A stretch of DNA of 64,000 nt from assembly GCF_001747405.1 (NCBI RefSeq), contig NZ_CP017305.1, forward strand, positions 1,382,001-1,446,000. Direction: 5' to 3'. The first letter of the stretch is position 1; every line of letters starts with the position of its first letter. The notes below the pieces were generated by a model. That model was not told where the DNA came from. It made no database searches and saw nothing but the letters and a program-made list of their open reading frames with translations. Both the position numbers and the translations under genes were made by a program. Below are positions 1 through 9,087 of the stretch, piece by piece. This DNA comes from Chlorobaculum limnaeum. Lineage in GTDB: Bacteria > Bacteroidota > Chlorobiia > Chlorobiales > Chlorobiaceae.

Positions 1-861
1 GTCTTCGCGCTCGTAATTCTCGCGCTCGGTCGAGACCTGCCCATCCTGGCCGACCACCTTGTAGCTGCTCTTTTTACCGAACGGCGGGTTGGTGAGCACG
101 ACGCTGTACCGCTCCTTCGGCAAAGTGGCGAGCGCGTCGCCCTGCCGCACCGGGCTGCCGCCGTTGCCGATGCCGTGCAGGTAGAGGTTCATGGCGCAGA
201 GCCGCACGACCTCATCGACAATATCCGTGCCCTGGAATGCTTCGTGGCGCAAGTGGCGAAGCAGTTCGCGATCCTGCTTCTGGGTTTTCATGAAGTCGTA
301 GGCAGAGAGCAAAAATCCGCCGGTGCCACAGGCGGGATCGCAAACGGTTTCGCCGATGCGCGGATGCACGCATTGTACAATTGCGTCGATGACCGGGCGT
401 GGCGTGAAGTACTGGCCCGCGCCGGACTTGACTTCAGAGGCGTTCTTTTCGAGCAGTCCTTCGTAAATCCGCCCTTTCACATCGACGCCAATGCCGATCC
501 ACGGCCCTTCGCTGGCGATGAGCGACACCACGCGCTTGAGCTTGGCCGGGTCGGTGAGCTTGTTCTGCGCTTTGCGGAAAATGGTGCCGATCAGCCCCGG
601 CTCCTTGCCGAGCTGTTCGAGCGAGTGGCGGTATTGCAGCTCCAGCGCGTCGCCGTCCTTGCCCACCAACTCCGCCCAGCGATACTCGTCGGGAATGATC
701 GACGGTTCGCCAAGCAGCGCCGTGCGCTCATCGTCCATTTTGAGGAACAGGAGATAGGTGATCTGCTCGACATAATCGCCGTAGGATATGCCCTGATCGC
801 GCAGCACATGCGCGTAATTCCAGACTTTGGAGACAAGAGACGAATAGTCGCGTTCGGTCAT
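1..861 (-). CDS. hsdM: Type I restriction-modification DNA methyltransferase subunit HsdM (partial, 3' end outside window)
   Basis: This is the N-terminal 287 codons of the modification subunit, which methylates adenine in the target site together with HsdS. The frame opens at an ATG at 861-859 (MTERDYSSLVSK) and stays open to base 1, so the C-terminus lies outside the window. An N-terminal helical region typical of HsdM is followed by the SAM-binding motif DPACGTGGF at about residues 175-183 and the catalytic NPPF motif at about residue 258. It is the last gene of an R-S-M run on the minus strand, 181 bp after hsdS. No good Shine-Dalgarno sequence precedes the ATG. The family assignment is secure; only completeness is unknown. 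Confidence 0.93.
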   Translation of the reverse strand, partial: MTERDYSSLVSKVWNYAHVLRDQGISYGDYVEQITYLLFLKMDDERTALLGEPSIIPDEYRWAELVGKDGDALELQYRHSLEQLGKEPGLIGTIFRKAQNKLTDPAKLKRVVSLIASEGPWIGIGVDVKGRIYEGLLEKNASEVKSGAGQYFTPRPVIDAIVQCVHPRIGETVCDPACGTGGFLLSAYDFMKTQKQDRELLRHLRHEAFQGTDIVDEVVRLCAMNLYLHGIGNGGSPVRQGDALATLPKERYSVVLTNPPFGKKSSYKVVGQDGQVSTERENYERED

Positions 862-901
862 AGGGAAAATTTGATTTTTGTGCTGTTCCGTTTGTTTTTC
901 C

Positions 902-1022
902 TGTCATTCTGAGTCCGACAAAGTCGGGGGAAGAATCCAGATGAGCCTCGTAAGATATTCTGAATTAGTCAGTTATTACGACGTTCCGAAAAACTGGATT
1001 CTTCACTTCGTTCAGAATGACA
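902..1022. repeat. Palindromic MITE/REP-like intergenic element between hsdS and hsdM
   Basis: Two arms are imperfect inverted copies: 902-940 begins TGTCATTCTGAGTCC and ends GAAGAATCCAG, and 994-1022 begins CTGGATTCTTC and ends TTCAGAATGACA. The spacer is about 53 bp. Arms of the GTCATTCTGA...GAAGAATC type are a widespread class of small non-coding bacterial repeats (recalled, not searched). No coding capacity is seen. A transcript across it would fold into a long hairpin between hsdS and hsdM. Confidence 0.7.
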
Positions 1023-1042
1023 ACCCAGATTTTTGTTATCAG

Positions 1043-2545
1043 TCAAGTCGTTGCCTTACGCCCGCGCCTTCCGGCGGTTTTCGGCGCGTTCCCATCCCGC
1101 GCCGCCGATGCCCGTTCGGCCTGAATCCGCGCCAGAAGCTCGCTGGCTGGTTCGTCACGCGGGTCTTGCGGCACCAGCTCGCCGGAAAACGCCGCCTTCA
1201 GAATCGACTGCCGCAGCATCCCGCTCCGCGCCAACTCCGTAGCGCACCACTTCTCAAGCGCATCGATTTGCGAGAAAATATCGTCAACTTTTGATATGAT
1301 TTCTTTTTGTTCGATAGACGAACAAAGAACAAACGGCAGATTTTTAATAATGGAAAGATTCAAAATATCCATTGTTGCACCATGAGCATCAAGGTGATAC
1401 ATTGACTTTAGGAAAGCGCTCTCAAAGTACATTTTGAAGAACTTCGGATCATAAATACTCAAATCAAATGATATTTTAATCAATCGAGGATTTATTATTC
1501 CTGGCTCAATTTTTTCAGGCAAAACCATAACTTTTCCAATTGTCCCGACGAGACTTATAAGAACATCAAAAGGCTTAACTGCACAGCTTTTTAATAACTC
1601 ATATTTTTCCTCATTTATATAATAATCTCCATATTGTGAATCCCCAGATATAACCTGCTCTTGACCATATATTTTATAACCAGAACCCACATAAAACTCT
1701 TTTTTCAGAGCACTACCAAATGGCCCCGCTTTAATTGCATTTTTCTCATCACAAGCTAAACTTTCAATTGATACCCATACCCAAGTATCAGGAATTTGCG
1801 GGAGAGCTGATGTATCTATAATTGTCGGCTCCTGATATTTTCCACGCCCATTCCAGTTCTTTCGTCGCAACTCAAGAATCCGCCGCAAAAGCGCCTCGCC
1901 AGATTCAAGCCGATGCTCGTTCTGCTCACGCCACTCTCTGGTCAATTCACCGGTAACAGCAGCTTTTAAAACAGATTGGCGATAGACGCCAAGCTGTTGC
2001 TGAACCTGCTTCAGCAGCGCTTCGCCTTTATCGAGATCGCTGAACAGCATCTCGATTTTATCCACAATCCGCTTTTGCTCGTTGAGTGGAGGCAGTAAAA
2101 TAGAAATCGATTGTATATCTATTGCACTAATATTCTGTATAGCCATACCCTTTGACTTCTCAAGTAAAATACCATGAGCGTTTGCCAAGAAAAATTTTAT
2201 AAAACTAACATCAATATCTCCCTGAGGTCGAAGTAAACCTGTGCGTTGATTTTGCAGGGCAGGCTTATCATACTTATACACAGAAGGCTCTCCAATAGAA
2301 CCTGACATACCAATTAATATATCACCTTTTCTAACAATAAATCGGTCGCACTCCTCAAGAAATTGATTGGGAACACAAACCGCATTTTGCAAATCAACAT
2401 CCTTCCCTGTTAAATTACTTTGTCTCACAATCGGAACACCTTCTGACTGAAAATCTTTGCTTTTAAATGCATATCCATTCTGGATATAGCATATTTCACC
2501 GAACGTAGTATTGCACCAATTAACCGGCATTCTACTTGTATCCAT
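1043..2545 (-). CDS. hsdS: Type I restriction-modification specificity subunit HsdS
   Basis: HsdS recognises the bipartite DNA target of the type I complex. The protein of about 500 residues has the usual two half-repeats. TRD1 covers roughly residues 1-150, followed by a conserved coiled-coil spacer (PLNEQKRIVDKIE, then SVLKAAVTGELTREW near 190-205). TRD2 covers roughly 240-400, followed by the second spacer (EQKEIISKVDDIFSQID, then SILKAAFSGELVPQDP). The second spacer mirrors the first, as is diagnostic for HsdS. The start is either GTG at 2548 or the adjacent ATG at 2545; the ATG overlaps the hsdR TGA as TGATG, implying translational coupling. Both TRD-coding segments are visibly more AT-rich than the spacers and than hsdR and hsdM, which fits TRD exchange. 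Confidence 0.95.
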   Translation of the reverse strand: MDTSRMPVNWCNTTFGEICYIQNGYAFKSKDFQSEGVPIVRQSNLTGKDVDLQNAVCVPNQFLEECDRFIVRKGDILIGMSGSIGEPSVYKYDKPALQNQRTGLLRPQGDIDVSFIKFFLANAHGILLEKSKGMAIQNISAIDIQSISILLPPLNEQKRIVDKIEMLFSDLDKGEALLKQVQQQLGVYRQSVLKAAVTGELTREWREQNEHRLESGEALLRRILELRRKNWNGRGKYQEPTIIDTSALPQIPDTWVWVSIESLACDEKNAIKAGPFGSALKKEFYVGSGYKIYGQEQVISGDSQYGDYYINEEKYELLKSCAVKPFDVLISLVGTIGKVMVLPEKIEPGIINPRLIKISFDLSIYDPKFFKMYFESAFLKSMYHLDAHGATMDILNLSIIKNLPFVLCSSIEQKEIISKVDDIFSQIDALEKWCATELARSGMLRQSILKAAFSGELVPQDPRDEPASELLARIQAERASAARDGNAPKTAGRRGRKATT

Positions 2546-5292
2546 CACCCTACCAACGCCGTTTGAAGTTCATCCATCAACTCCTGCATCCCCGGCTCGA
2601 ACAGTTGCCGGGCAGTAATCAGTCCACCTTTATCAGCGAAAACCGGAATCGTCATAAAATCCTCCTTTGTGATTTCAGCATTCGCGCCAATAAACTGCGC
2701 GATAGCCCGGAGCCACTGCATCTGCAACTCCGAAAACTCCTTGCCCGCCCTCTTCTGCCGCCCGACCCACAGATTGAACCGCTGCTCCACCTTCGCGCCG
2801 AACGGCTCCAGCAGCTCATCCATGCCGAGCGCATAACGCACCAGCGAAATGATCTCCGTCAACTGCTGATCGACCGGAGCGCCCCGCACCTTCGAGGCAT
2901 CCAGCCGCTTGAACGCCTGCCACACCGACGCCACGTCGAGATACCACGGCGGATCGGTCAGCTTGCGAGTCAGCTCCCGGATGGCCGCATAGGTGAGCCG
3001 CTGCCTGCCGTAGGGCTGATTATACAGAATTTGCAGGGCCAACAGCTCATTTTTATGCTCCTCGATAAACTTCCTGAACGACTCGATCTTGCTTCCAGCC
3101 GCTTTCAGGTCGTAACCCGCGCCAAGCACCTCGTCGGTCGTGAACTCATCGATCACAATATCCGACTTCTGCTTGATGTCCTTCAAAAGCTGGCGCAGCT
3201 TCGGATCGTCAAACAGCCTGCACGCCGCCTCGATCTGCCCGTTCTGCGCCCTTGCGAACTCCTCGTCCGACGCTGCCTCGCCCGCGAGCCGCGCAATCGC
3301 GTCGGGATCGATGGCGTCCAAGAGCGCGTTTGCCATGTCGCGCAACGACATGCCGCCGCTGGTTTCGACAATGCGCTGCCCGTCGTCGCGGTCGATCTTC
3401 CTGTCGAGCGCGGCCAGCCGTCCGGCCAGCGAAGAGATGGCGTCCTCGTCGCGGCGGCCCTGCGCGATCTGCTCGATCAGCTTGTCGAACGCCAAAGTGC
3501 GGCGGCGCTCCAGCGGCTGGGAGACGTTCTTTTTGCCCTCCGTCACTCCAACCGCATCGACAAGAATGAAGCGTGTCTTGGTTTTCGCATCCGGCGTGAC
3601 GACGTGAAGATCGGCATCATCGATGGAGCGTACGCCGCGCCCCTTCATCTGCTCGAAGTAGCCCTCGGACTTCACGTCGCGCATGAAGATCAGGCACTCG
3701 ACCGGCTTGATGTCCGTGCCGGTGGCGATCATATCGACCGTCACGGCAATACGCGGAAACGGATCGACGCGAAACGCCTTGATCAGCGTTTTGGGATCGT
3801 CGCCGGTGTTGCGGTAGGTGATTTTCTTGCAGAATTTGTTCCCCTCGCCAAACACCTCGCGCACGATGTGGACGATCTCCTCGGCGTGGTTGTCGTCCTT
3901 GGCGAAAATGAGCGTCTTCGGCACCCACTCGCCGGTGCGGTCGGGGAACAGCTCGGTGAAAAGGCGATCCCGGAAACACTGGATCACGGCGCGAATCTGG
4001 TTCGGCGCGGTCACGGAGCGGTCAAGCTCCCTGCCGGTATATTCGAGATTCTCGTCCAGCTTTTTGTAGCGCACGGCTCGCGTGCGGCGGTCGCGCACCG
4101 GCACCTCGAACTCCGCGCCATCGACGACGCCGCCCCGCTCCGTCACGCGCGTGCGGATGCGGAAAATCTCGTAGCCGACATTGACGCCATCGGCCACCGA
4201 GCGCTCGTAGGGATATTCCGACACGAGATTCTGGTTGAAAAAGCCGAGCGTGTGGTTCGACGGCGTGGCGGTCAGACCGATAATGTGCGCGTCGAAATAC
4301 TCCAGCACCTGCCGCCAGAGACCATAGATCGAGCGGTGGCACTCGTCGGTGATGATGAAGTCGAAGCTCTCGACGGGAATCGCGGGATTGTAGCTCACCG
4401 GCAAAAGCTCGCCCTCGTCGTTCGCCCAGGTCTCGAAGCCGGAAACCTCCTCCTCGGACTCGTCGAGCTCCTGCCCGCGCAGCATCGAGTAGAGGCGCTG
4501 AATGGTGGTGATGACCACCTTGGCGTCCCGGTCGATCTGGTTGCCGTGCAGATGCTGCACGATATAGGTGTCGGTGAAGCGGTTCGCCGTGCCTGGGGGA
4601 TGAAAGTTCTGGAACTCCTTGAGCGTCTGGTCGCCGAGGTTGTTGCGATCCACGAGGAACAGAATCCGCTTCGCTCCGCCATATTTAATAAGGCGATGAC
4701 TGAAGGTGCAGGCGGTGAAGGTTTTACCCGCGCCAGTCGCCATCTGGATGAGCGAACGCGGCTTGTCCTCTGCCAGCGAGCGTTCGAGCTGGCGGACGGC
4801 CTCGATCTGGCAGTCGCGCAATCCCGTTTCAATCAGCGACGGCATCGATTGCAGACGCGAGCGGAGCGTGTCGGGCTGCTTCAGCCACTCGAGCAAAGTC
4901 TCCGGCGCGTGGAACGCAAACACGCGGCGGGAGCGCGGACGGGGATCGCCCGTATCGCGAAAGAAAGTTTCGTCGCCGGTGCTTTCGTAATCGAAGCGCA
5001 GCAGGAGGTCCCACTTCGCAAGATGCTCAGGCAACGCCGCCATGTACTTTTCGGACTGCTCGCAGACGGCAGAAAGCGTAACCCCCTGCTTCTTGGCCTC
5101 GACGACCCCCGCCGCTTTGCCATCGACGAAAAGCAGATAATCGCACGGCCCTGCGGGAAGCTGGAACTCGCGCACAGCCACTCCGAGCGAGGCATTCCGG
5201 TTGAGTTCCCGCATATCCTGAATGACCCAGCCCGCAGCAACGAGAAGCGAGTCGATCTTCTGGCGAGCGATCTGTTCAGGGGTTTGTGTCAT
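2545..5292 (-). CDS. hsdR: Type I restriction enzyme R subunit (ATP-dependent translocase/endonuclease)
   Basis: HsdR is the motor and nuclease of the type I complex and cleaves unmodified DNA after ATP-driven translocation. The protein has 915 residues. The N-terminal nuclease region carries the PD-(D/E)xK half-motif VVEAKKQG near residues 62-69. SF2 helicase motifs follow: Walker A (MATGAGKTF) near 183, Walker B as TDECH near 314, motif III LTATPS near 340, and motif VI (QMKGRGVRS) near 560. The C-terminal helical region probably contacts HsdM/HsdS. It is the first gene of the hsdR-hsdS-hsdM run and its stop overlaps the hsdS start. All key motifs are intact, so the system looks functional as far as it is visible. 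Confidence 0.96.
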   Translation of the reverse strand: MTQTPEQIARQKIDSLLVAAGWVIQDMRELNRNASLGVAVREFQLPAGPCDYLLFVDGKAAGVVEAKKQGVTLSAVCEQSEKYMAALPEHLAKWDLLLRFDYESTGDETFFRDTGDPRPRSRRVFAFHAPETLLEWLKQPDTLRSRLQSMPSLIETGLRDCQIEAVRQLERSLAEDKPRSLIQMATGAGKTFTACTFSHRLIKYGGAKRILFLVDRNNLGDQTLKEFQNFHPPGTANRFTDTYIVQHLHGNQIDRDAKVVITTIQRLYSMLRGQELDESEEEVSGFETWANDEGELLPVSYNPAIPVESFDFIITDECHRSIYGLWRQVLEYFDAHIIGLTATPSNHTLGFFNQNLVSEYPYERSVADGVNVGYEIFRIRTRVTERGGVVDGAEFEVPVRDRRTRAVRYKKLDENLEYTGRELDRSVTAPNQIRAVIQCFRDRLFTELFPDRTGEWVPKTLIFAKDDNHAEEIVHIVREVFGEGNKFCKKITYRNTGDDPKTLIKAFRVDPFPRIAVTVDMIATGTDIKPVECLIFMRDVKSEGYFEQMKGRGVRSIDDADLHVVTPDAKTKTRFILVDAVGVTEGKKNVSQPLERRRTLAFDKLIEQIAQGRRDEDAISSLAGRLAALDRKIDRDDGQRIVETSGGMSLRDMANALLDAIDPDAIARLAGEAASDEEFARAQNGQIEAACRLFDDPKLRQLLKDIKQKSDIVIDEFTTDEVLGAGYDLKAAGSKIESFRKFIEEHKNELLALQILYNQPYGRQRLTYAAIRELTRKLTDPPWYLDVASVWQAFKRLDASKVRGAPVDQQLTEIISLVRYALGMDELLEPFGAKVEQRFNLWVGRQKRAGKEFSELQMQWLRAIAQFIGANAEITKEDFMTIPVFADKGGLITARQLFEPGMQELMDELQTALVG

Positions 5293-5749
5293 GGCTACGA
5301 AACAAGGGCTCTTGGTAATTTGCGGTAACGATGAACTCAGTGGAGAACAAGCAATTCACAGAACCGGAATATCGCCGCGCGATACGGAAAACTTCTTATA
5401 ACAAATAAATATATGCATTTACTGTCTATTCACGGCAAACGGCACAAAGAAAAAAAGCCGCAGTTCGTAAAAAAACTGTCGCTAACGCCACGCCCCATCA
5501 TCCACCCTGCCCATCCGTCGATACATCACTATTACAGCGCTGATTTGTGAGTCAGTATTTCTGATCTCGATTTCAGTGAATCAATGTCATGTTGAATCGT
5601 TTTACATTGCTTTACTTTTTAAAGCTCTTTGCGCAACGCTAACGAGAACAGCTCACCCGGAATTAGAACAGGGCAAAACGTGTTATTCTACCAGTACAAA
5701 CATCCTTATAACGCAGCAGGTTTTATGCAACCAAAACGGGAAACAAATC
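5293..5749. other. Intergenic region between hsdR and the VOC gene
   Basis: This stretch of about 457 bp separates the divergent hsdR and VOC-family genes and probably holds both promoters. It is AT-richer than its surroundings, for example around 5395-5425. No convincing ORF with a ribosome-binding site, RNA gene or strong repeat was seen. Confidence 0.5.
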
Positions 5750-6145
5750 ATGAAAGCGACATCGGTTTCAGCGGCGTTTACCACGGAGAAGGTAGCGGAG
5801 ACGCGGGATTTTTATGTGCGGCATTTCGGGGCGAAGGTGACGTTCGACTGTGGCTGGTACGTGAACCTCGAATTCGGCAGTCCGACCGTAAGCTTGCAGT
5901 TCATGTCCCCCACGCAGCCGGAGCACCAGTTGAGCAGTGGCGCGGGGCTGATCTACAATTTCATGGTGGATGACGTGGATGCCGAGCACCAGCGCCTTAT
6001 CTCGGAGGGTCTGAGGGTGATCATGCCGCTCGAAGACCATCCGTGGGGCGACCGGGGCTTTGCCGTGCAGGATCCGAACAGCATCACACTCTATATCTAT
6101 TCCGAGCGCGAACCCACCGAGGAGTTCCGGCAATACTACAGGTAG
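5750..6145 (+). CDS. VOC superfamily (glyoxalase/bleomycin-resistance fold) protein
   Basis: A 131-residue protein with the vicinal-oxygen-chelate fold. The start MKATSVSAAFT with the typical opening strand and helix (TRDFYVRHFGAK) marks the first beta-alpha-beta-beta-beta unit. The second unit includes FMVDDVDAEHQRL and ends with the usual FAVQDPNSITLYIYSE. The frame is open further upstream to 5576, but that extension is not VOC-like, so the ATG at 5750 is preferred. The substrate is unknown; family members include glyoxalases, dioxygenases and antibiotic-binding proteins. It stands alone on the plus strand. Its closeness to the restriction locus is probably incidental. Confidence 0.82.
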   Translation: MKATSVSAAFTTEKVAETRDFYVRHFGAKVTFDCGWYVNLEFGSPTVSLQFMSPTQPEHQLSSGAGLIYNFMVDDVDAEHQRLISEGLRVIMPLEDHPWGDRGFAVQDPNSITLYIYSEREPTEEFRQYYR

Positions 6146-6940
6146 CATTCGGATGGCGGTTTTACGCACCGGATGCCGCCCTGCTTCGGAGAAAATCGGC
6201 AAGTTTCCCCATGCCGAACGAGGGGGTCGAGTTGTTGATAAAGCTGAACGACAGGGCAAAGATGGGCACAATCGCCAGCAACCTGTCGGTCAGCATGGCC
6301 GTGCATAGATCAACGTCATCATGCATTTTAGTATCATTGGCCGCACACCAGGACAGGACTTGTTCCGATACCTGATCAGTCCCTGAATACGTGTTTCCCG
6401 ATCTCGATAACCTTTCTATAACGAAACCATCATCAAGCAAAACGGGGCTGGCCGAGCTGTTTTTCAAACTGTTATTGCCCAACACATTTCCTCTGACCAA
6501 AGGCTATTGATCTTTGACATTAAAAGTTTTTTTACCATTAAATCACAATCAATTAAGAAATATTAAAACACAGATAAAGTCAGTAACAATCTCATAATCT
6601 CACAACAACCTCACCATAACTCTCTATTTTTCAAGATGAAACATCTATTCATTCTTGATAAAACTGATAATTTATAAGACACATCAATAAAACTGCTTTA
6701 CCGAATCTATAAATCACATTACATTCATAATAGTAAATTTTTACCATGATGCATACTGATATAATAATTTACTATTGGCACAAAAATAAACTCTTTAATG
6801 CAATTTTTATAACTACTAACAAACATTAATATAACTATTAAATAAAATTACTTATTTTATTATATTATAAGCACTTATCTATAATTAGACAACACATCAC
6901 TTTAAGATGAATATCCTGATTATTAATAATAAAAATAACA
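6146..6940. other. AT-rich intergenic region upstream of the OGG1-like gene
   Basis: About 795 bp lie between two plus-strand genes. From about 6500 onward the sequence is strikingly AT-rich, with many A and T runs up to the next start codon. A minus-strand open frame at 6162-6500 (about 112 codons) shows no recognised domain and no good ribosome-binding site, so it is not called as a gene. The segment may be decayed or acquired DNA plus the promoter of the glycosylase gene. Confidence 0.5.
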
Positions 6941-7888
6941 ATGAGTAACAATTTTTTTAAAATATTACTTAAAACAGATGAGCGACTTGATCTTAAGCAA
7001 ACACTCTTCAGTGGTCAGAGTTTTACTTGGAATTTCAGCGCTTTGTATTCAGGGTATTTTGCTAATATTATTGACAACACTATAATCTTTATGCGTGAAT
7101 TTGAGACCGGTATAATTGAGGTTCTTAGCAACAGAAAACAGATTAACAGTTTGCCAATTAATGAATTTATATTCCGATATTTTTCACTTGAAATTGACGA
7201 GATAAAGGTCTTTTCTCCAAAATTTAAAAATGAATTCCCAGAGGTATGGCGATTGGTGAAGCCGTACGAGTCAGTACGAGTCATGAGGCAGGATCCGTTT
7301 GAAATCATGGTGACATTCATGTGTGCCCAGGGCATCGGAATGCACCTGATCCGACGTCAGGTTTCGATGATTGCAGAGCACTATGGTGAAAAGCATGTAC
7401 TTGATACTGAGAAGGGGTCGATGGTTTTGCATGGCTTCCCTACCCCGGCGGCTTTGGCATCCGCCAAGGTCGATGAACTGGCACGATGCACAAACAACAA
7501 CCGGATCAGGGCAGCCAACATCATTCAAATGGCGCGCTCTTTCGAGTCTGGCAAGCTGGCGTTAGCGTGCGTTAGTTCGGGTGAATGCGACCTCGAAACG
7601 CTTCGCGAAACGTTGTGCGCACACAGCGGAATCGGCTTGAAAATTGCCGACTGCATCGCACTTTTCGGGCTTGGGCGGTTCGATGCGTTTCCGATCGATA
7701 CCCACGTGAAACAGTACCTGTGGGAGTGGTTTAGCATAGAGGTGGCAAGCAAAAGCCTGACTGAAAAGAACTACAGAATCATGCAGGATGAGGCGCGCAA
7801 AATCCTCGGAAACGAATATGCTGGATACGCCGGGCACATGCTGTTTCACTGCTGGAGAAAAGAGGTTAAAAAGATGACATCGTTCTGA
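6941..7888 (+). CDS. 8-oxoguanine DNA glycosylase/AP lyase, OGG1-like (HhH-GPD superfamily)
   Basis: This enzyme excises 8-oxoguanine from DNA in base-excision repair. The protein has 315 residues. The N-terminal region (1-105) resembles the OGG N-terminal domain, including the FSGQSFTWNF signature near residue 25. The helix-hairpin-helix follows (HSGIGLKIADCIALF) with the catalytic lysine at K234. The loop FPIDTHV supplies the catalytic aspartate D253. Both active-site residues are present, so bifunctional glycosylase/lyase activity is expected. Base composition is odd: the first 300 bp or so are very AT-rich like the upstream gap, while the HhH-GPD part has ordinary composition. It is monocistronic as far as can be seen. 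Confidence 0.88.
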   Translation: MSNNFFKILLKTDERLDLKQTLFSGQSFTWNFSALYSGYFANIIDNTIIFMREFETGIIEVLSNRKQINSLPINEFIFRYFSLEIDEIKVFSPKFKNEFPEVWRLVKPYESVRVMRQDPFEIMVTFMCAQGIGMHLIRRQVSMIAEHYGEKHVLDTEKGSMVLHGFPTPAALASAKVDELARCTNNNRIRAANIIQMARSFESGKLALACVSSGECDLETLRETLCAHSGIGLKIADCIALFGLGRFDAFPIDTHVKQYLWEWFSIEVASKSLTEKNYRIMQDEARKILGNEYAGYAGHMLFHCWRKEVKKMTSF

Positions 7889-8008
7889 GAGCGAGACGAG
7901 GGGTGTGCTTATGAACAAGCATGGACAATTCAGAAGGGCACGTTGTGGCGATGTTTGCGGTTAGAGTTGCTAATTAGAAGTTTTGTCAACCCATAATTCC
8001 CATATATC

Positions 8009-8887
8009 ATGAAAAAAGTGCTTGTTGCCGGATCGACCGGCTATATCGGGAGCCATGTGGTGCAGGAGTTCAAGAATCGCGGCTATTGGGTACGCGCTTT
8101 GGTGCGCGACCCCGAAAAGGCCAAAAAGCCCGGCCCGCACCTCGAACCGGTAATTGCTGATTTCGCCGACGAGATCGTTACCGCTGACGCTACAAAACCG
8201 GAGAGCCTCGTCGGCGTGTGCGACGGCATCGACGTCGTCTTTTCGTCGCTCGGCATGACGCGGCCCGATTTCGTGCATTCGAGCTTCGATGTCGATTACA
8301 AGGCGAACCTGAACATCATGCGCGAGGCGATGAAGGCAAAGGTGAAAAAGTTCGTCTATATTTCGGTATTCAATGCGCAGAAGATGATGGAGATCGAGAA
8401 CATCCAGGCGCACGAAAAGTTCGTGGACGAACTGCGGGCATCGGGGCTGGAGTATGCGGTCGTGCGTCCAACGGGGTACTTTTCCGACATGGCGCAGTTT
8501 TTGAGCATGGCCCGTAACGGCTTCATGTTCTCGCTCGGCGACGGCGAGACGCGCTCGAATCCCATTCACGGCGCCGACCTGGCCAAGGTGTGCGTGGATG
8601 CCGTCGAAAGTGATGCGCGGGAGATCGACGCGGGTGGGCCGGAGATTTTCACCTACCGGCAGGTTGCCATGATGGCAGCCGATGTGGTAAAAAAACAGCC
8701 ATTCAACATCTCGCTGCCGACATGGCTGGCCGACGGTATTGCCGCCGTCACGGGCGTCATCAACCGCGACATCCACGACATCGCGCTCTTCGCCGCCACG
8801 GTCAGCAAGACCGACACCGTCGCGCCGCAATACGGCACCCACCGGTTGCGCGAGTTCTTCGAGGAGATGGCCGCAAAAGGCAATTGA
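8009..8887 (+). CDS. Atypical short-chain dehydrogenase/NmrA-like NAD(P)-binding protein
   Basis: A 292-residue Rossmann-fold protein with an N-terminal nucleotide-binding motif (GSTGYIGSHVV, residues 8-18) and an Arg-rich second strand (RALVRDPEKA) that suggests NADP preference. The classical SDR Tyr-x3-Lys is not evident: the corresponding region reads AHEKFVDELRASGLEYAVVRP, which matches atypical or divergent SDRs. The C-terminus (TDTVAPQYGTHRLREFF) resembles proteins annotated as NAD(P)H-binding epimerase/reductase. The substrate is unknown. In green sulfur bacteria some related proteins act in pigment or quinone metabolism, but nothing here establishes that. The ATG at 8009 is the only sensible start. 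Confidence 0.8.
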   Translation: MKKVLVAGSTGYIGSHVVQEFKNRGYWVRALVRDPEKAKKPGPHLEPVIADFADEIVTADATKPESLVGVCDGIDVVFSSLGMTRPDFVHSSFDVDYKANLNIMREAMKAKVKKFVYISVFNAQKMMEIENIQAHEKFVDELRASGLEYAVVRPTGYFSDMAQFLSMARNGFMFSLGDGETRSNPIHGADLAKVCVDAVESDAREIDAGGPEIFTYRQVAMMAADVVKKQPFNISLPTWLADGIAAVTGVINRDIHDIALFAATVSKTDTVAPQYGTHRLREFFEEMAAKGN

Positions 8888-8923
8888 TAATTGAGAATAA
8901 AGCGTTAACGACACTCCGTTATA

Positions 8924-8953
8924 TCGGGACGGTTCTGGAGCCGTCCCGATTTC
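8924..8953 (+). terminator. Hairpin downstream of the SDR gene
   Basis: A 9-bp GC-rich stem (TCGGGACGG at 8924-8932 pairs with CCGTCCCGA at 8941-8949) with an 8-nt loop is followed by only a short T run. It is probably a rho-independent terminator for the plus-strand SDR gene. The weak T tract keeps confidence moderate. Confidence 0.55.
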
Positions 8954-9087
8954 GAATCACAGCCCGCCCGCCCGATCAACTCCAATCGACGAACAATTCA
9001 GCTTCAAAGCCGACACGTTCCTGCTGAAATGCTTTTCGGCCCGATGCCCGCGAAATCGCTTTGGCGGCATCCGGCACGCACCAGGCG

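Noticed and set aside
2536-5328. A very long plus-strand open frame (about 930 codons) opposite hsdR
   Set aside because: It is the antisense shadow of hsdR produced by GC-rich third positions. It has no recognisable domain, and hsdR carries all its family motifs.
6162-6500. Minus-strand frame of 112 codons in the AT-rich gap
   Set aside because: It has no recognised family, no ribosome site and a patchwork sequence. It might be a fragment, but I cannot support it as a gene.
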